NCBI GenBank assembly: GCA_030447275.1
Contig: JAUJPF010000026.1
Span: forward strand, 1-59,049
Direction of reading: 5' to 3'
Length of the DNA: 59,049 nucleotides
From: Solirubrobacteraceae bacterium
Lineage (GTDB): Bacteria; Actinomycetota; Thermoleophilia; Solirubrobacterales; Solirubrobacteraceae
Shown here: positions 8,011-16,667 of the stretch, one piece after another
How the letters are laid out: every line of letters begins with the position of its first letter
Numbering within the stretch: the first letter of the stretch is position 1
Position numbers and translations under genes: made by a program
Notes under the pieces: model-generated
Database searches by the model: none
Told to the model about the DNA's origin: nothing
What the model saw: the letters and a program-made list of their open reading frames with translations, nothing else

Positions 8011-9152
8011 GCGCGCCGACGCCGCCGTTCACCGAGGAGCTCGAGGACTTCCGCGCGGTCGTGCGGCGGTTCATCGAGACCGAGCTCGCCCCGCACGCGC
8101 CCGAGTGGGAGGACGCCCGCTGGTTCCCCAACGACGTCTTCGCGAAGCTCGCCGAGCAGGGCTACCTCGGGCTGAAGTACCCGGAGGAGTACGGCGGCTC
8201 GGACGGCGGCTACCTCGCGGACGCGGTCCTGACCGAGGAGCTCGCGCGCTGCCGGTCGGGCGGCGTGGCCGCCGGCATCGGCGCGCACATCGGGATCGCG
8301 ACGCCGCCGGTGTGGAAGTTCGGCACCGAGGACCAGAAGCAGCGCTACCTCGCGCCCGCGATCCGCGGCGAGAAGATCGCCGCGCTCGGCATCACCGAGC
8401 CCGGCGCGGGATCGGACGTCGCCGGCATCCGCACGCACGCGCGGCGCGTCGACGGCGGCTTCGTCGTCAACGGCGAGAAGACCTACATCACGAACGGCGT
8501 GCGGGCCGACTTCATCGTCACCGCGGTGAAGACGACCGCCGAGGGCGGGCACCACGGGATCTCGTTCCTCATCGTCGACCGCGGCGACGGCGTCACGTCG
8601 TCGAAGCTCGAGAAGATGGGCTGGCACGCGTCCGACACGGCGACGATCGCCTACGACGACGTCTTCGTCGGAGCGGAGAACCTGCTCGGGCGCGAGAACG
8701 AGGGCTTCTACCTGATCATGGCCAACTTCCAGTGGGAGCGGCTGCTGATGGCGCTCGGGTCGGTCGGCGCGATGCAGGCGGCGTACGAGCGGACGGTCGC
8801 GTTCGCGCGCGAGCGCACGACGTTCGGCAGGCCGCTGACGAAGCACCAGGCGCTGCGCCACAAGCTCACCGACATCGCGACGACCGCGCACGCCGGGCGC
8901 TGCGTGACCTACGACGCGCTGCGCCGCTTCGTCGAGGGGCACGACGCCGTCAAGGAGGTCACGATGGCGAAGCTCGTCACGCAGCGCGCGTCGTTCGACG
9001 TCATGGACGCGTGCCTCCAGATCCACGGCGGCGCCGGCTACATGCGCGAGTACGACATCGAGCGAGCCGCGCGTGACGCGCGGCTCGGCCCGATCGGAGG
9101 CGGCACGGACGAGATCATGCGCGAGATCCTCGGGAAGGCCCTCGCGCTGTAG
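8007..9152 (+). CDS. Acyl-CoA dehydrogenase
   Basis: 381 residues, the usual length. It oxidises an acyl-CoA to the trans-2-enoyl-CoA using FAD, in fatty-acid or branched-chain acid breakdown. Motifs: ITEPGAGSDVAGIRT (FAD/substrate loop), RTTFGRPLTKHQALRHKL, and HGGAGYMREYDIERAARDAR near the end. The position where medium-chain enzymes carry the base reads GGGTDEI, without Glu. A Glu in QWERLLMAL (about residue 243) aligns by eye with the base of isovaleryl- and long-chain-type enzymes, so the active site is probably intact but of that subtype. The GTG start overlaps the small ORF before it. Confidence 0.92.
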   Translation: MSAPTPPFTEELEDFRAVVRRFIETELAPHAPEWEDARWFPNDVFAKLAEQGYLGLKYPEEYGGSDGGYLADAVLTEELARCRSGGVAAGIGAHIGIATPPVWKFGTEDQKQRYLAPAIRGEKIAALGITEPGAGSDVAGIRTHARRVDGGFVVNGEKTYITNGVRADFIVTAVKTTAEGGHHGISFLIVDRGDGVTSSKLEKMGWHASDTATIAYDDVFVGAENLLGRENEGFYLIMANFQWERLLMALGSVGAMQAAYERTVAFARERTTFGRPLTKHQALRHKLTDIATTAHAGRCVTYDALRRFVEGHDAVKEVTMAKLVTQRASFDVMDACLQIHGGAGYMREYDIERAARDARLGPIGGGTDEIMREILGKALAL

Positions 9153-9155
9153 CCG

Positions 9156-9725
9156 TCAGTCGGCCTCGAGGTTGCCGACGCGCACGTGGCCGCCGAAGGT
9201 GTAGCTGTCGGTCCTGATCTCGATGTAGTCGCCACCCCGGCCGTCGATCTCGCCTTCCTGCGTCTCGAAGTAGAAGCGCTCCTCGACGCCGTTGACGAGC
9301 GCGGTGCCGGTGGCGACCCCGACCTCACGGCCGATCGAGTCGAGCCCGACCCACAGCGAGTCGACCTCGATGATCCGGACGGTGGTGCCGGTCATCGTGT
9401 CGTGGACGCGACCGGTGCCGCTGATCTTCCCGCCGCTGCTGCGCAGCGCGAGCGAGAACAGGACGCCGTCATGGAACAGGTGGTACGCCTGGCCGCCGCC
9501 GCTGATGCGGCCGTCGACCGAGGTGTACGGCGTGGGGTCGCAGAGGTTGCCGAGGCCGTCGCCGTCGGCGTCGTGCTGCCACGTCTGGGCGACGAGGTCG
9601 CAGTTGTCGAAGTCGTCCGGGACGCCGTCGCCGTCGCTGTCGAGACCGGAGGCGGACGCGGGCACGGCGAGGGCGGCGAAGGCAAGGCAGGACAGGAGCG
9701 CGAGAAGCGCCCGACGGGCACGCAT
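9156..9725 (-). CDS. Secreted protein with thrombospondin type 3 calcium repeats
   Basis: 189 residues from the ATG at 9725, with a GGAGG-type site upstream. A signal peptide (ALLALLSCLAFAALAVPASA) is followed by two calcium-binding type 3 repeats, DSDGDGVPDDFDNC and DADGDGLGNLCDPT, with Asp at the metal positions. The C-terminal 120 residues form a beta-rich domain common behind such repeats in actinobacterial exported proteins. Convergent with the acyl-CoA dehydrogenase (3-bp gap). Its exact role outside the cell is unknown. Confidence 0.8.
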   Translation of the reverse strand: MRARRALLALLSCLAFAALAVPASASGLDSDGDGVPDDFDNCDLVAQTWQHDADGDGLGNLCDPTPYTSVDGRISGGGQAYHLFHDGVLFSLALRSSGGKISGTGRVHDTMTGTTVRIIEVDSLWVGLDSIGREVGVATGTALVNGVEERFYFETQEGEIDGRGGDYIEIRTDSYTFGGHVRVGNLEAD

Positions 9726-9998
9726 GATGGGGGACCTCCGGGTCGACGGCGCCCGCCGCGCCTTGTCGGCGGCGGACTTGACACACCGTAAATGCGCCAG
9801 ACCCCGCCGCCCATAGAACATGCGGCTAGGTACTTCGCAGAACGCTCAGGCGATGTTGCCCTGGAGGTGGCACCGCGGCCGCCCGCGGGGCGGCGCGGAG
9901 GAGAGCGGCGCGAGCGCCCGCGGCCCGGCGCGGCCGGTGGCGGCCCGAGGGGAGCGCGGGGCCGCGCGGGCGCCTATGCTGCACCGGAATCGGGTGAC

Positions 9999-10550
9999 AT
10001 GAACGACCGCTCTGCCTCCACCTGCCCCTCCTCCGGCCGCTCCGGAGCGGTCGACGCCGTCGCCGGCGCGGTGGCGGCCGCGGCGGGCGGTTCGGGCGTC
10101 GTCGTCGTCGTCGAGCCGTCCGCCGTCCTCGACGAGGCGCAGGCGCGCGCGGCGGGGGCCGGCCTCGAGGTGCTCCGCGCCCGCGCGAGCGAGGCCGAGC
10201 GCGGATCGCCGTTCGGCGTCGCGCGCCAGCTCTTCGCTCCCCCGCTCGCGCGGCTCGGCGAGGCCCGCCGCGCGACGGTGCTGCGCGGCGGCGCGAAGAT
10301 GGCGGCGCCCCTGCTCGAGGACGCGCCGGCGGCCGAGCGCGACATCTCGGGGATCCACGGCCTGTACTGGCTCGCGTCGAACCTCGCCGACCTGCGGCCG
10401 CTCGTGCTGCTGGTCGACGACGCCGAGTGGTCAGACGACCCCTCGCTGCGCCTGCTCGCCTACCTCGCGCAGCGGATCGACGAGCTGCCGGTCGCCCTCG
10501 TCGTCGCGACGCGCTCCGGCGGGCTCGAGGCGCTCGGCGTCCGCGGCTAG
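9999..10550 (+). pseudogene. Truncated LuxR/AAA-type ATPase regulator lacking its P-loop
   Basis: 183 residues from the ATG at 9999. The sequence matches the N-terminal AAA domain of large (about 900-residue) LuxR-family regulators: ASEAERGSPFGVARQLFAPP, DISGIHGLYWLASNLADLRP, then a clear Walker B (LVLLVDDAEWSD). Where the Walker A GxxGxGK should be, the reading goes straight from GVVVVVE to PSAVLDEAQ; about seven residues containing the lysine are absent. The gene stops right after VVATRSGGLEALGVRG, so the rest of the ATPase and the DNA-binding domain are gone. It should not bind ATP. A decay remnant or collapsed assembly are the likely explanations. Confidence 0.65.
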
Positions 10551-11146
10551 CGCAGCCCGGCGTCCTCGCGCACCGCGGCGACGAGCGCGTCGAGCCGGCC
10601 CGCGGCGAGGTCGCCGAGCGGGTCGGGCGTGTGGCGCAGCAGCGTCGCGTACGGCAGGCCGAACGCGGCGCGCTGCGCGAGGAGGACGCGCCGCTCGTCG
10701 TCGTCGGGCGCGCGCAGCACGCGGTCGGCCGCGGTGAGCTTGCGCGCCTGGTCGAGCCGCGGCGGCAGCGCGCGCGAGAGCAGCAGTCCCGCCGGGATGA
10801 GGAAGGTCAGCCAGCCGAGCAGGTCCGCGAGGTCGCCGATCCCCTCCTCGCCGGCGCGGCCGGCCTCGACCGCCTCGCCGCCGGTCCCCCGGCCGGCGTC
10901 GCGCAGCGCGTCGCCGAGCTGCTCGCCGACGACCGGCGCGCCGCCGATGCGGTCGCCGGCCTCCTCCAGCGCCCCCTGCACGACCCCGCCCGCGCTCTGC
11001 ACGCCGTCGCTGACGGCGGTCAGCTCCATCACCGCGTCGTGCACCTTCAGGCCGAGCCACGCGAAGAGCAGGACGGCGAGGAGGACCGCGACGTCGGCGG
11101 CGATGGTCCGCGTGCGGCGGGAGGAGAGCTCGGGATAGAGGCGCAT
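10547..11146 (-). CDS. Two-helix membrane protein of unknown function
   Basis: 199 residues. Membrane segments at about 18-36 (VAVLLAVLLFAWLGLKV) and 108-125 (LLGWLTFLIPAGLLLSRAL) flank a Gly/Ala-rich loop of about 70 residues that should face outward. A cytoplasmic tail of about 70 residues follows (RVLRAPDDDERRVLLAQRAA). I do not recognise the family. Its stop overlaps that of the convergent AAA remnant (CTAG). It diverges from the SDR gene, and the 56-bp gap should carry both promoters. Confidence 0.7.
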   Translation of the reverse strand: MRLYPELSSRRTRTIAADVAVLLAVLLFAWLGLKVHDAVMELTAVSDGVQSAGGVVQGALEEAGDRIGGAPVVGEQLGDALRDAGRGTGGEAVEAGRAGEEGIGDLADLLGWLTFLIPAGLLLSRALPPRLDQARKLTAADRVLRAPDDDERRVLLAQRAAFGLPYATLLRHTPDPLGDLAAGRLDALVAAVREDAGLR

Positions 11147-11202
11147 GGACGTAAGGTTCCCGGCCGCATCGCCCCCACTCGAACCTCAGGGAGACACGGC
11201 AC

Positions 11203-12030
11203 ATGGGAGTTCTCGACGACAAGGTCGCGATCGTCACCGGATCGGCGCGCGGCATCGGCCGCGCCACGGCGGAGCTGCTGGCCGAGCATGGCGCGAAGGT
11301 GGTGGTCAACGACCTCGACGCCGACGCCGCCAACGAGGCCTCCGACCAGATCCAGGGCGACACCGCGGTCTTCGCCGGCGACCTCACCAAGGCCGACGCG
11401 CCCGACAAGCTCGTCCAGACGGCGATCGACTCGTTCGGGCGGCTCGACATCCTCGTCAACAACGCCGGCTACACGCTGGACGCGCCGATCCACAAGATGA
11501 GCGACGACTGGATGCAGCGGATGCTCGACATCCACCTGATCGCGCCGTTCCGGATCATCCGCGCCGCCGCGCCCCACCTGCGCGAGCCGGCCAAGAAGGA
11601 GCGCGACGAGGGCCGCGAGGTCTTCCGCAAGATCGTCAACGTCTCGTCGACGAGCGGCATGAACGGCAACGCCGGCCAGGCCAACTACTCGGCGGGCAAG
11701 CTGGGCATCGTCGGCCTGACGAAGACGCTGGCCAAGGAGTGGGGCCAGTTCAAGGTCAACTGCAACGCGGTCGCCTTCGGGTTCATCGAGACCCGCCTGA
11801 CCGCGGCGAAGGCCGACGAGAACGTGATGGAGATCGACGGCGAGAAGGTCCAGCTCGGCATCCCCGAGCAGCTGCGCGGGATGGGGACGATGCTGATCCC
11901 GCTCGGCCGCGCCGGCACGCCGGAGGAGGCCGCGGGCGGCATCTTCCTGCTGTGCACGCCGTGGTCGAACTTCATCCACGGCCAGGTCATCAACGTGACC
12001 GGCGGCCAGTTCACGGGCATGTACTTCTAG
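11203..12030 (+). CDS. SDR-family NAD(P)-dependent oxidoreductase (FabG-like)
   Basis: 275 residues, classical short-chain dehydrogenase. Cofactor site TGSARGIG at residues 12-19, NNAG at about 87, catalytic Ser in VSSTSG and the Tyr-Lys pair in YSAGK. It ends with GGIFLLCTPWSNFIHGQ and a VTGGQ stretch typical of FabG-type enzymes. An insertion of about 25 residues after the middle helix (KKERDEGREVFRK) and a long loop before GMGTMLIPLGR set it apart from housekeeping FabG; such forms often act on 3-hydroxyacyl-CoA or ring alcohols. Followed 2 bp later by a cupin gene, so probably one operon. Confidence 0.9.
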   Translation: MGVLDDKVAIVTGSARGIGRATAELLAEHGAKVVVNDLDADAANEASDQIQGDTAVFAGDLTKADAPDKLVQTAIDSFGRLDILVNNAGYTLDAPIHKMSDDWMQRMLDIHLIAPFRIIRAAAPHLREPAKKERDEGREVFRKIVNVSSTSGMNGNAGQANYSAGKLGIVGLTKTLAKEWGQFKVNCNAVAFGFIETRLTAAKADENVMEIDGEKVQLGIPEQLRGMGTMLIPLGRAGTPEEAAGGIFLLCTPWSNFIHGQVINVTGGQFTGMYF

Positions 12031-12032
12031 TC

Positions 12033-12404
12033 ATGAAGGTCGTCAAGCCAGGACCGGACCGCGAGACCCCGCGCGGGGTCGTGGGGGGCTCCGAGGTCTC
12101 CCAGGCGACGACGGGGGCGAGCAACATCTACGCGGGCGTCTTCCGGGTCCCGCCGGGCGCCCGGTCGCGCCCGCACTACCACGAGGACTGCGAGAGCATC
12201 TGCTACATGCTCTCGGGGCGGATGAAGATCCGCTGGGGCGACCACCTCGAGGAGGAGGTCGTGCTCGAGCCGCGCGACCTCCTCTACGTGCCGCCGCGCG
12301 AGACGCACGTGCTGGAGAACCTGTCGGACACCGAGCCCGCCGAGTACGTCGTCGCGCGCGACTCGCCGACGGAGGACTCCGTTGAGGTGCCTTGGGCCGG
12401 CTAG
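12033..12404 (+). CDS. Small cupin-domain protein
   Basis: 123 residues. The single cupin barrel shows the metal ligands of motif 1, H-x-H-x3-E (PHYHEDCESICYML), and of motif 2 (PRETHVLENL). Such proteins bind Mn/Fe/Zn and act as small oxygenases, isomerases or ligand sensors; which one cannot be told. The ATG is 2 bp past the SDR stop and the end overlaps the following membrane gene, so it sits in the middle of a three-gene operon and may handle the same substrate as the SDR. Confidence 0.85.
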   Translation: MKVVKPGPDRETPRGVVGGSEVSQATTGASNIYAGVFRVPPGARSRPHYHEDCESICYMLSGRMKIRWGDHLEEEVVLEPRDLLYVPPRETHVLENLSDTEPAEYVVARDSPTEDSVEVPWAG

Positions 12405-12673
12405 CCCGGGCCGCCGCGTTCTCGCTGTTCCAGCTCCTGGTCGTGCTGGCGGTCGTCTTCGGACCACTCGACGCCGGCGTGGCCGGGCTCGTCGTGCTCG
12501 CGGCGTCGGTGCCGGTCGCGTTGACGTGGGGCCACGTGCAGGCCGACGTGGCGATGAACGGTCTGCTCGACGAGGTCGAGCGCACCCGCTGGCGGATCGC
12601 GGTCTGGTGCGTGCCGGGAGCCGTCGCGCTGTACTGGCTGAGGTACGTGCGCCCGCGGGCGATCGACTCCTAG
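12392..12673 (+). CDS. Small two-helix membrane protein
   Basis: 93 residues from a TTG start lying inside the end of the cupin gene (13-bp overlap), which suggests coupled translation. Two to three hydrophobic segments: LFQLLVVLAVVFGPL, then VAGLVVLAASVPVALTW, and WCVPGAVALYWL near the end. No catalytic motif. Function unknown; co-expression with the SDR and cupin is the only clue. Its stop overlaps the stop of the convergent SDR-like gene. Confidence 0.65.
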   Translation: MGRLARAAAFSLFQLLVVLAVVFGPLDAGVAGLVVLAASVPVALTWGHVQADVAMNGLLDEVERTRWRIAVWCVPGAVALYWLRYVRPRAIDS

Positions 12674-13209
12674 CCGAGGTCGAGGCGAGCGCCTGAGAAG
12701 TAGTCGCCCGCCTCGGAGACGAGGTAGGCGACGAGGTTCGCGACGTCGTCGTCGGTGGTCGCCGCCGCCGGCGTGATCGTCGTCGTCCGGATGCCGTAGC
12801 GCGCCCACTCGATCGAGAGCGTGCGTGCGAGGTTCTCGAGCGCCGCCCGGGCGGCCTCGGCGTGCGGACCGTCTGCTGGGCGGGGCGCGACGAAGACGAC
12901 CTTCCCGCCGGGCCGGCCGGGCGTGATCCACGCGGCGTTGGCGACGGCGCGGGTGGCGATCCACGCGCCGTCGGCGGCGGCGCGGAGCGGAGCGAGCTCG
13001 TCGTCGCCCGCGCCGGTCGCCGCGAACGCCGTCGCGGCATCGACGACCAGCGCTGCGATGCCGCCGGCCTCGGGTGGCGCGTCCTCGTCGGAGGCGGGCG
13101 CGACTGGCCGGGTGTCGGCGCCGAGGCCCGCGAGCGTGGTCCGGATCTCGTCGCGCGCCGGCCCCGCGAGGGCGACCGCGACGCCGTTGAGCAGGCCGGG
13201 GCGGAACAT
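12670..13209 (-). CDS. SDR-like protein lacking catalytic and cofactor motifs
   Basis: 179 residues from the ATG at 13209. The overall pattern and the ending (YLVSEAGDYFSGARLDLG) match short-chain dehydrogenases. The N-terminal TGxxxGIG is missing (it reads VAVALAGPARDEIRT), the protein is about 70 residues shorter than normal, and the Tyr-x3-Lys pair is replaced (HAEAARAALE). The fold may be kept without NAD binding or redox chemistry, so a structural, scaffold or regulatory role is more likely. It diverges from the large RTX protein gene across a region with two matching palindromes. Confidence 0.65.
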   Translation of the reverse strand: MFRPGLLNGVAVALAGPARDEIRTTLAGLGADTRPVAPASDEDAPPEAGGIAALVVDAATAFAATGAGDDELAPLRAAADGAWIATRAVANAAWITPGRPGGKVVFVAPRPADGPHAEAARAALENLARTLSIEWARYGIRTTTITPAAATTDDDVANLVAYLVSEAGDYFSGARLDLG

Positions 13210-13520
13210 CCGGGCCCGGACCGTACGGCAAGGGGCGCCTGCGCGCGGCGTTGCTGCGCCCGCAGCGAGCGAGGAAGGGAACACGCATGACCGTCCACTC
13301 GTCGTGCCTTCGCGGGCGAGTGGACGCTGAGTCGAGTAGAGCGCGAACAACCATCCACTCGATCGAGGCGGAGAAGCGAGTGGACACCTATGCGGTCACC
13401 CAGAGACACTCCCTCCCTCGCTGCCTGCTGTAGACGCGCCGGGCCACGACCACCCGCGCGAAGGCGCCCCTGCGAGCGACCCCGACGCAACTTCCACCGG
13501 CCGCGGCGAGTTTCGGGGGC
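13210..13520. other. 311-bp divergent intergenic region
   Basis: Lies between the start of the SDR-like gene (minus) and the GTG of the RTX protein (plus). It holds the twin palindromes described separately and must contain promoters for both genes. No ORF is convincing. The part from 13430 to 13510 is CG-rich without visible motifs. Confidence 0.5.
13292..13384. promoter_or_regulatory. Twin inverted repeats, 60 bp apart, probable operator pair
   Basis: Two dyads share the same half-sites. The first is CGTCCACTCG-N15-CGAGTGGACG at 13292-13326 (10-bp perfect arms). The second is TCCACTCG-N15-CGAGTGGA at 13354-13384. Both loops are exactly 15 nt and the copies are offset by exactly 60 bp, close to a whole number of helix turns, while loop sequences differ. 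Conserved arms with variable loops fit protein binding at two sites on the same face, or two RNA hairpins. They sit between divergent genes. Confidence 0.6.
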
Positions 13521-15848
13521 GTGCTCCGCCGCGCCGCCGTCATCGTCGCGCTCGTCGTGCTGCCCGCGGGCGCGGCCGAGGGGCGCGTCGTGGTCGCCGC
13601 GACCGGTGGGCCGGACGTCGTCCTCACCGACGTCACGACGAACGCCGTCGGGCCGCGGATCGCGGTCGGTGGGCGGACGCGGGCGGTCGTCGTCGCGCCG
13701 GACGGCTCCCGTGCGTACGTCGCGACCGGGCGGCGCGTCGTCGCGATCGATCTGGCGACGGCCGCCATCGTCGGCGAGGGTCGCGCCGTCGCGCGGGTGA
13801 CCTCGCTGGCGGTCACGCCCGACGGCGCGCGCGTCGTCGCCGCCCGCCCGCGGGCGATCGAGACGTTCGACGCGGCGACGCTCCGCCGCAGCGCCGTGAT
13901 CCCCGTCGGCCGCGCGACCCCGGCCGCGCTCGCCGTCGCGGCCGGCGGGGTCCGCGCCGCCGTCGCGCGGCGCGGGCGCGGCGGCGCGATCGTCAACCTC
14001 GCCGCGCCCAGCGGGGTCCGCGCCGCCGTCGCGCTGCGCGGGCGCGGCGGCGCGATCGTCAACCTCGCCGCCGGCCGGCGGAGCGTGCGCGTGCCGCTGC
14101 GGCGGCCGGGCGGCGTCGCGTGGAGCGGGCGCGGCCCGTGGTTCGCCGAGCGCGGCGGCAGCCTCGCCTCCGTCGACCCGCTGACGGGGCGCGTGCGCCG
14201 GCGCATCGCGCTCGGGCGCGGCCTCGGCGGCGGCGTCGCGCTCTCGCCGCTGCATCCCCGCGCGGTCGTCGGCGCGAGCGGCGCGCGCCCGCAGGCCGCG
14301 GTCGTCGATCTGGTCCGAGGCCGGACCGTCGCCCGCGTCCCCACCGGCCGCGGCCCCGGCCGCCCGGCGTTCACGGCCGACGGCTCACGCGTGTACGTCG
14401 CCAACGCCGGCGCGCGGACCATCTCGGTCATCAGCGGCTACACCTACGGGCGCCTCGGCGCGCAGCGGGCGCGGGCGTTCGCGCTCGCCGTCCAGCCCGG
14501 GCTCGCGCTCCTCGCCGGCACCGACGGCCCCGACCGGCTCGTCGGCACGCGCGACGACGACCGCATCGAGGGGCGCGGCAGCGACGACGACCTCAACGGG
14601 CTGCGCCGCCACGACCTCGTCTTCGGCGGCCCCGGCAACGACCTCGTCGCCGGCGGCGGGGGCAGCGACGTCCTGCACGGCGACGAGGGCGACGACCGGA
14701 TGTCGGCGATGTCGGGCGTCGACGTGATCCACGGCGGCCCCGGCAACGACAACGCCAACGCGGGCACCGGCAACGACAACCTCGACGGAGGCCCGGGCGA
14801 CGACTACCTCGACGGCGGCGACGGCCTCGACGTCGTCACCGGCGGCGAGGGCGACGACAAGATCTACGAGAGCGGGCTCGGCCCCGACCCGCAGCTCGAC
14901 GGCGGCCCCGGCGACGACTTCGTCTACGGCGGCCGGGCGCCCGACACGATCACCGGCGGCGAGGGCGACGACGAGCTGATCGGCCACAACGGCGGCGACC
15001 GCATCGACGCGGGCGCCGGGAACGACACCGTCGACGGCGGGATCAGCCCGGACTTCGTGTTCGGCCGCGACGGCGACGACGCGCTGCGCGGCGACGCCGG
15101 GCGCGACCGCCTGTTCGGGGCCGAGGGCGCCGACACGATCGACGGCGGCTCGGGCGACGACCGCCTCAGCGGCGGCGACGGCAACGACGCGATCGTCGCC
15201 GGCCCCGGCCCGGACCTCGTGAACGCGGGCGCGGGCGACGACGACGTCCGCGTGGCCGACGCCGACCTCGACACCGTCGACTGCGGCCCCGGCCGCGACG
15301 TCGTGCACGTCGAGGAGGACGCCCCGCAGCGCGACGTCCTGCGCCGGTGCGAGACGATCGTGCGAGCGGCGCCCGAGCCGTCGACCGACGCGCCGCCGAC
15401 GTCGAACATCATCAGCGGCACGGCGTTCGACGACACGCTGTTCGGCAGCCCCGGCGTCGACACGATCTACTCAGGCGACGGCGACGACGTCCTCTTCGGC
15501 GGCGAGGGCGACGACTACGTCGACGGCGAGAACGGCTTCGACGCCGTCCGCGGCGGCCCCGGGAACGACGGCGTCTACGGCCGCCACGACGACGACCGCG
15601 TCTACGGCGACGAGGGCGACGACTACGTGCAGGGCGACCGCGGCGAGGACCTCGTCTACGGGGGCCCCGGCAACGACCGCATGGAGGGCGGCCTCGACGA
15701 CGACCAGCTCTTCGGCGAGGCGGGCGACGACCGCATCTCCGTCTATGGGCGCGGCACCGAGCGCGTTTTCTGCGGGCCCGGTCACGACGTCGTGCAGGCC
15801 GGGCCCGAGGACGAGGTCGCCGCCGACTGCGAGGATGTCCGCCGCTGA
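13521..15848 (+). CDS. Large secreted beta-propeller plus RTX-repeat protein
   Basis: 775 residues from a GTG start with signal peptide (VIVALVVLPAGAAEG). Residues about 25-320 are a propeller of the YVTN type (VVVAPDGSRAYVATG and FTADGSRVYVANAG repeats). The rest is two arrays of calcium-binding nonapeptides (GGxGxDxux; for example GGPGNDLVAGGGGSD and GGEGDDELIGHNGGDRID), from about residue 333 to 600 and 635 to 760. Cys residues after each array (VDCGPGRDVVHV, FCGPGHDVV, ADCEDV) may bond. RTX arrays fold on calcium outside the cell. No protease or lipase domain is present, so it is probably an adhesin- or matrix-like protein. Convergent with the acyltransferase gene. Confidence 0.85.
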   Translation: MLRRAAVIVALVVLPAGAAEGRVVVAATGGPDVVLTDVTTNAVGPRIAVGGRTRAVVVAPDGSRAYVATGRRVVAIDLATAAIVGEGRAVARVTSLAVTPDGARVVAARPRAIETFDAATLRRSAVIPVGRATPAALAVAAGGVRAAVARRGRGGAIVNLAAPSGVRAAVALRGRGGAIVNLAAGRRSVRVPLRRPGGVAWSGRGPWFAERGGSLASVDPLTGRVRRRIALGRGLGGGVALSPLHPRAVVGASGARPQAAVVDLVRGRTVARVPTGRGPGRPAFTADGSRVYVANAGARTISVISGYTYGRLGAQRARAFALAVQPGLALLAGTDGPDRLVGTRDDDRIEGRGSDDDLNGLRRHDLVFGGPGNDLVAGGGGSDVLHGDEGDDRMSAMSGVDVIHGGPGNDNANAGTGNDNLDGGPGDDYLDGGDGLDVVTGGEGDDKIYESGLGPDPQLDGGPGDDFVYGGRAPDTITGGEGDDELIGHNGGDRIDAGAGNDTVDGGISPDFVFGRDGDDALRGDAGRDRLFGAEGADTIDGGSGDDRLSGGDGNDAIVAGPGPDLVNAGAGDDDVRVADADLDTVDCGPGRDVVHVEEDAPQRDVLRRCETIVRAAPEPSTDAPPTSNIISGTAFDDTLFGSPGVDTIYSGDGDDVLFGGEGDDYVDGENGFDAVRGGPGNDGVYGRHDDDRVYGDEGDDYVQGDRGEDLVYGGPGNDRMEGGLDDDQLFGEAGDDRISVYGRGTERVFCGPGHDVVQAGPEDEVAADCEDVRR
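13945..14076 (+). repeat. Two imperfect 66-bp tandem copies inside the propeller gene
   Basis: Units 13945-14010 and 14011-14076 differ at only a few bases. Each encodes 22 residues containing GVRAAVA-R-RGRGGAIVNLAA. The in-frame duplication adds about one strand pair to the propeller. The few differences suggest a recent but real duplication. Confidence 0.8.
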
Positions 15849-15860
15849 CGCGCCCGGAAG

Positions 15861-16655
15861 CTAGGCGCTGGCGACGCGCTTGCGCTCGGCGCGCCGCAGC
15901 GCGCGGCGCTCCTCGCGCACGCGCTCCATCACGCCGCGGCGCCCGAGCGTCTCGAGCCCCGCGTAGAGCCGCTTGATCTCCGCGAAGATCTCCTCGGCGA
16001 CGACCTGCTGCTGGTCGCGCGTCGAGTCCGCGACCTGCTCGAAGCGGATCGGGTCGCCGTACTGCACCGTCACCTTGGGGAAGTCGAGCTTCTTCCAGTT
16101 GCGCACGCGGCTCGAGCCGTGGATCGCCACCGGCACGACCGCCGCCCCGCTCTCGAGCGCGATCCGCCCGATCCCCGGCTTCGGCTTCTCGGCGAGCTTG
16201 CCGGTCCGCGACCGCCCCGCCTCGGGGTACATGGCGATGCAGCCGCCGCGCTCGAGGACCGAGTGCGCGGTGATGAACGCGTCCTCGTCGCGCACGCCGC
16301 GCCGCACCGGGAAGACGCCGCCGTGCGTGTAGATGAACTGGAGCGGCGACTTGAAGAGCTGCGACTTGGCCATGAACCGCACCTTGCGCCGCACGAACGC
16401 GCCGAGGAAGAAGTGGTCCATGAACGAGAAGTGGTTCGGCGCGAGGATCACCGGCCCGGTCTGCGGCACCTTCTCCGAGGAGATGCACTGCGCGCGGAAG
16501 AACGTCAGCGCGTAGACCGTCGTGCACAGGCGGACGACCTCGTACATCGGGTCGGGGTCACGCGTGCGCGAGCGCTCGTGGAAGCGGTCGAAGTACTCCT
16601 TGGGCCGCGGGTCCTTGTAGACCTGCGGCTTCATGTCGACGAGGTCGTCGGGCAC
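15861..16655 (-). CDS. 1-acyl-glycerol-3-phosphate acyltransferase-like (PlsC family)
   Basis: 264 residues. Acyltransferase motifs are in order: NHFSFMD (H-x4-D, catalytic), GGVFPVRRG (G3P binding), YPEAGRSR (motif III) and AVVPVAIHG (motif IV). The enzyme moves an acyl chain to a lysophospholipid or related acceptor at the inner face of the membrane. The GTG at 16655 is the longest start; an ATG at 16634 is an alternative. Its start is 12 bp past the glpK stop on the same strand, so the pair may link glycerol capture to lipid synthesis. The substrate could also be another hydroxyl acceptor, as family members vary. Confidence 0.88.
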   Translation of the reverse strand: MPDDLVDMKPQVYKDPRPKEYFDRFHERSRTRDPDPMYEVVRLCTTVYALTFFRAQCISSEKVPQTGPVILAPNHFSFMDHFFLGAFVRRKVRFMAKSQLFKSPLQFIYTHGGVFPVRRGVRDEDAFITAHSVLERGGCIAMYPEAGRSRTGKLAEKPKPGIGRIALESGAAVVPVAIHGSSRVRNWKKLDFPKVTVQYGDPIRFEQVADSTRDQQQVVAEEIFAEIKRLYAGLETLGRRGVMERVREERRALRRAERKRVASA

Positions 16656-16667
16656 CGGTAAGAGACG

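Noticed and set aside
14120..15976. Long Arg-rich open frame inside the RTX protein gene
   Set aside because: Shadow of the GGxGxD repeat coding in another frame; repeat and Arg-only composition.
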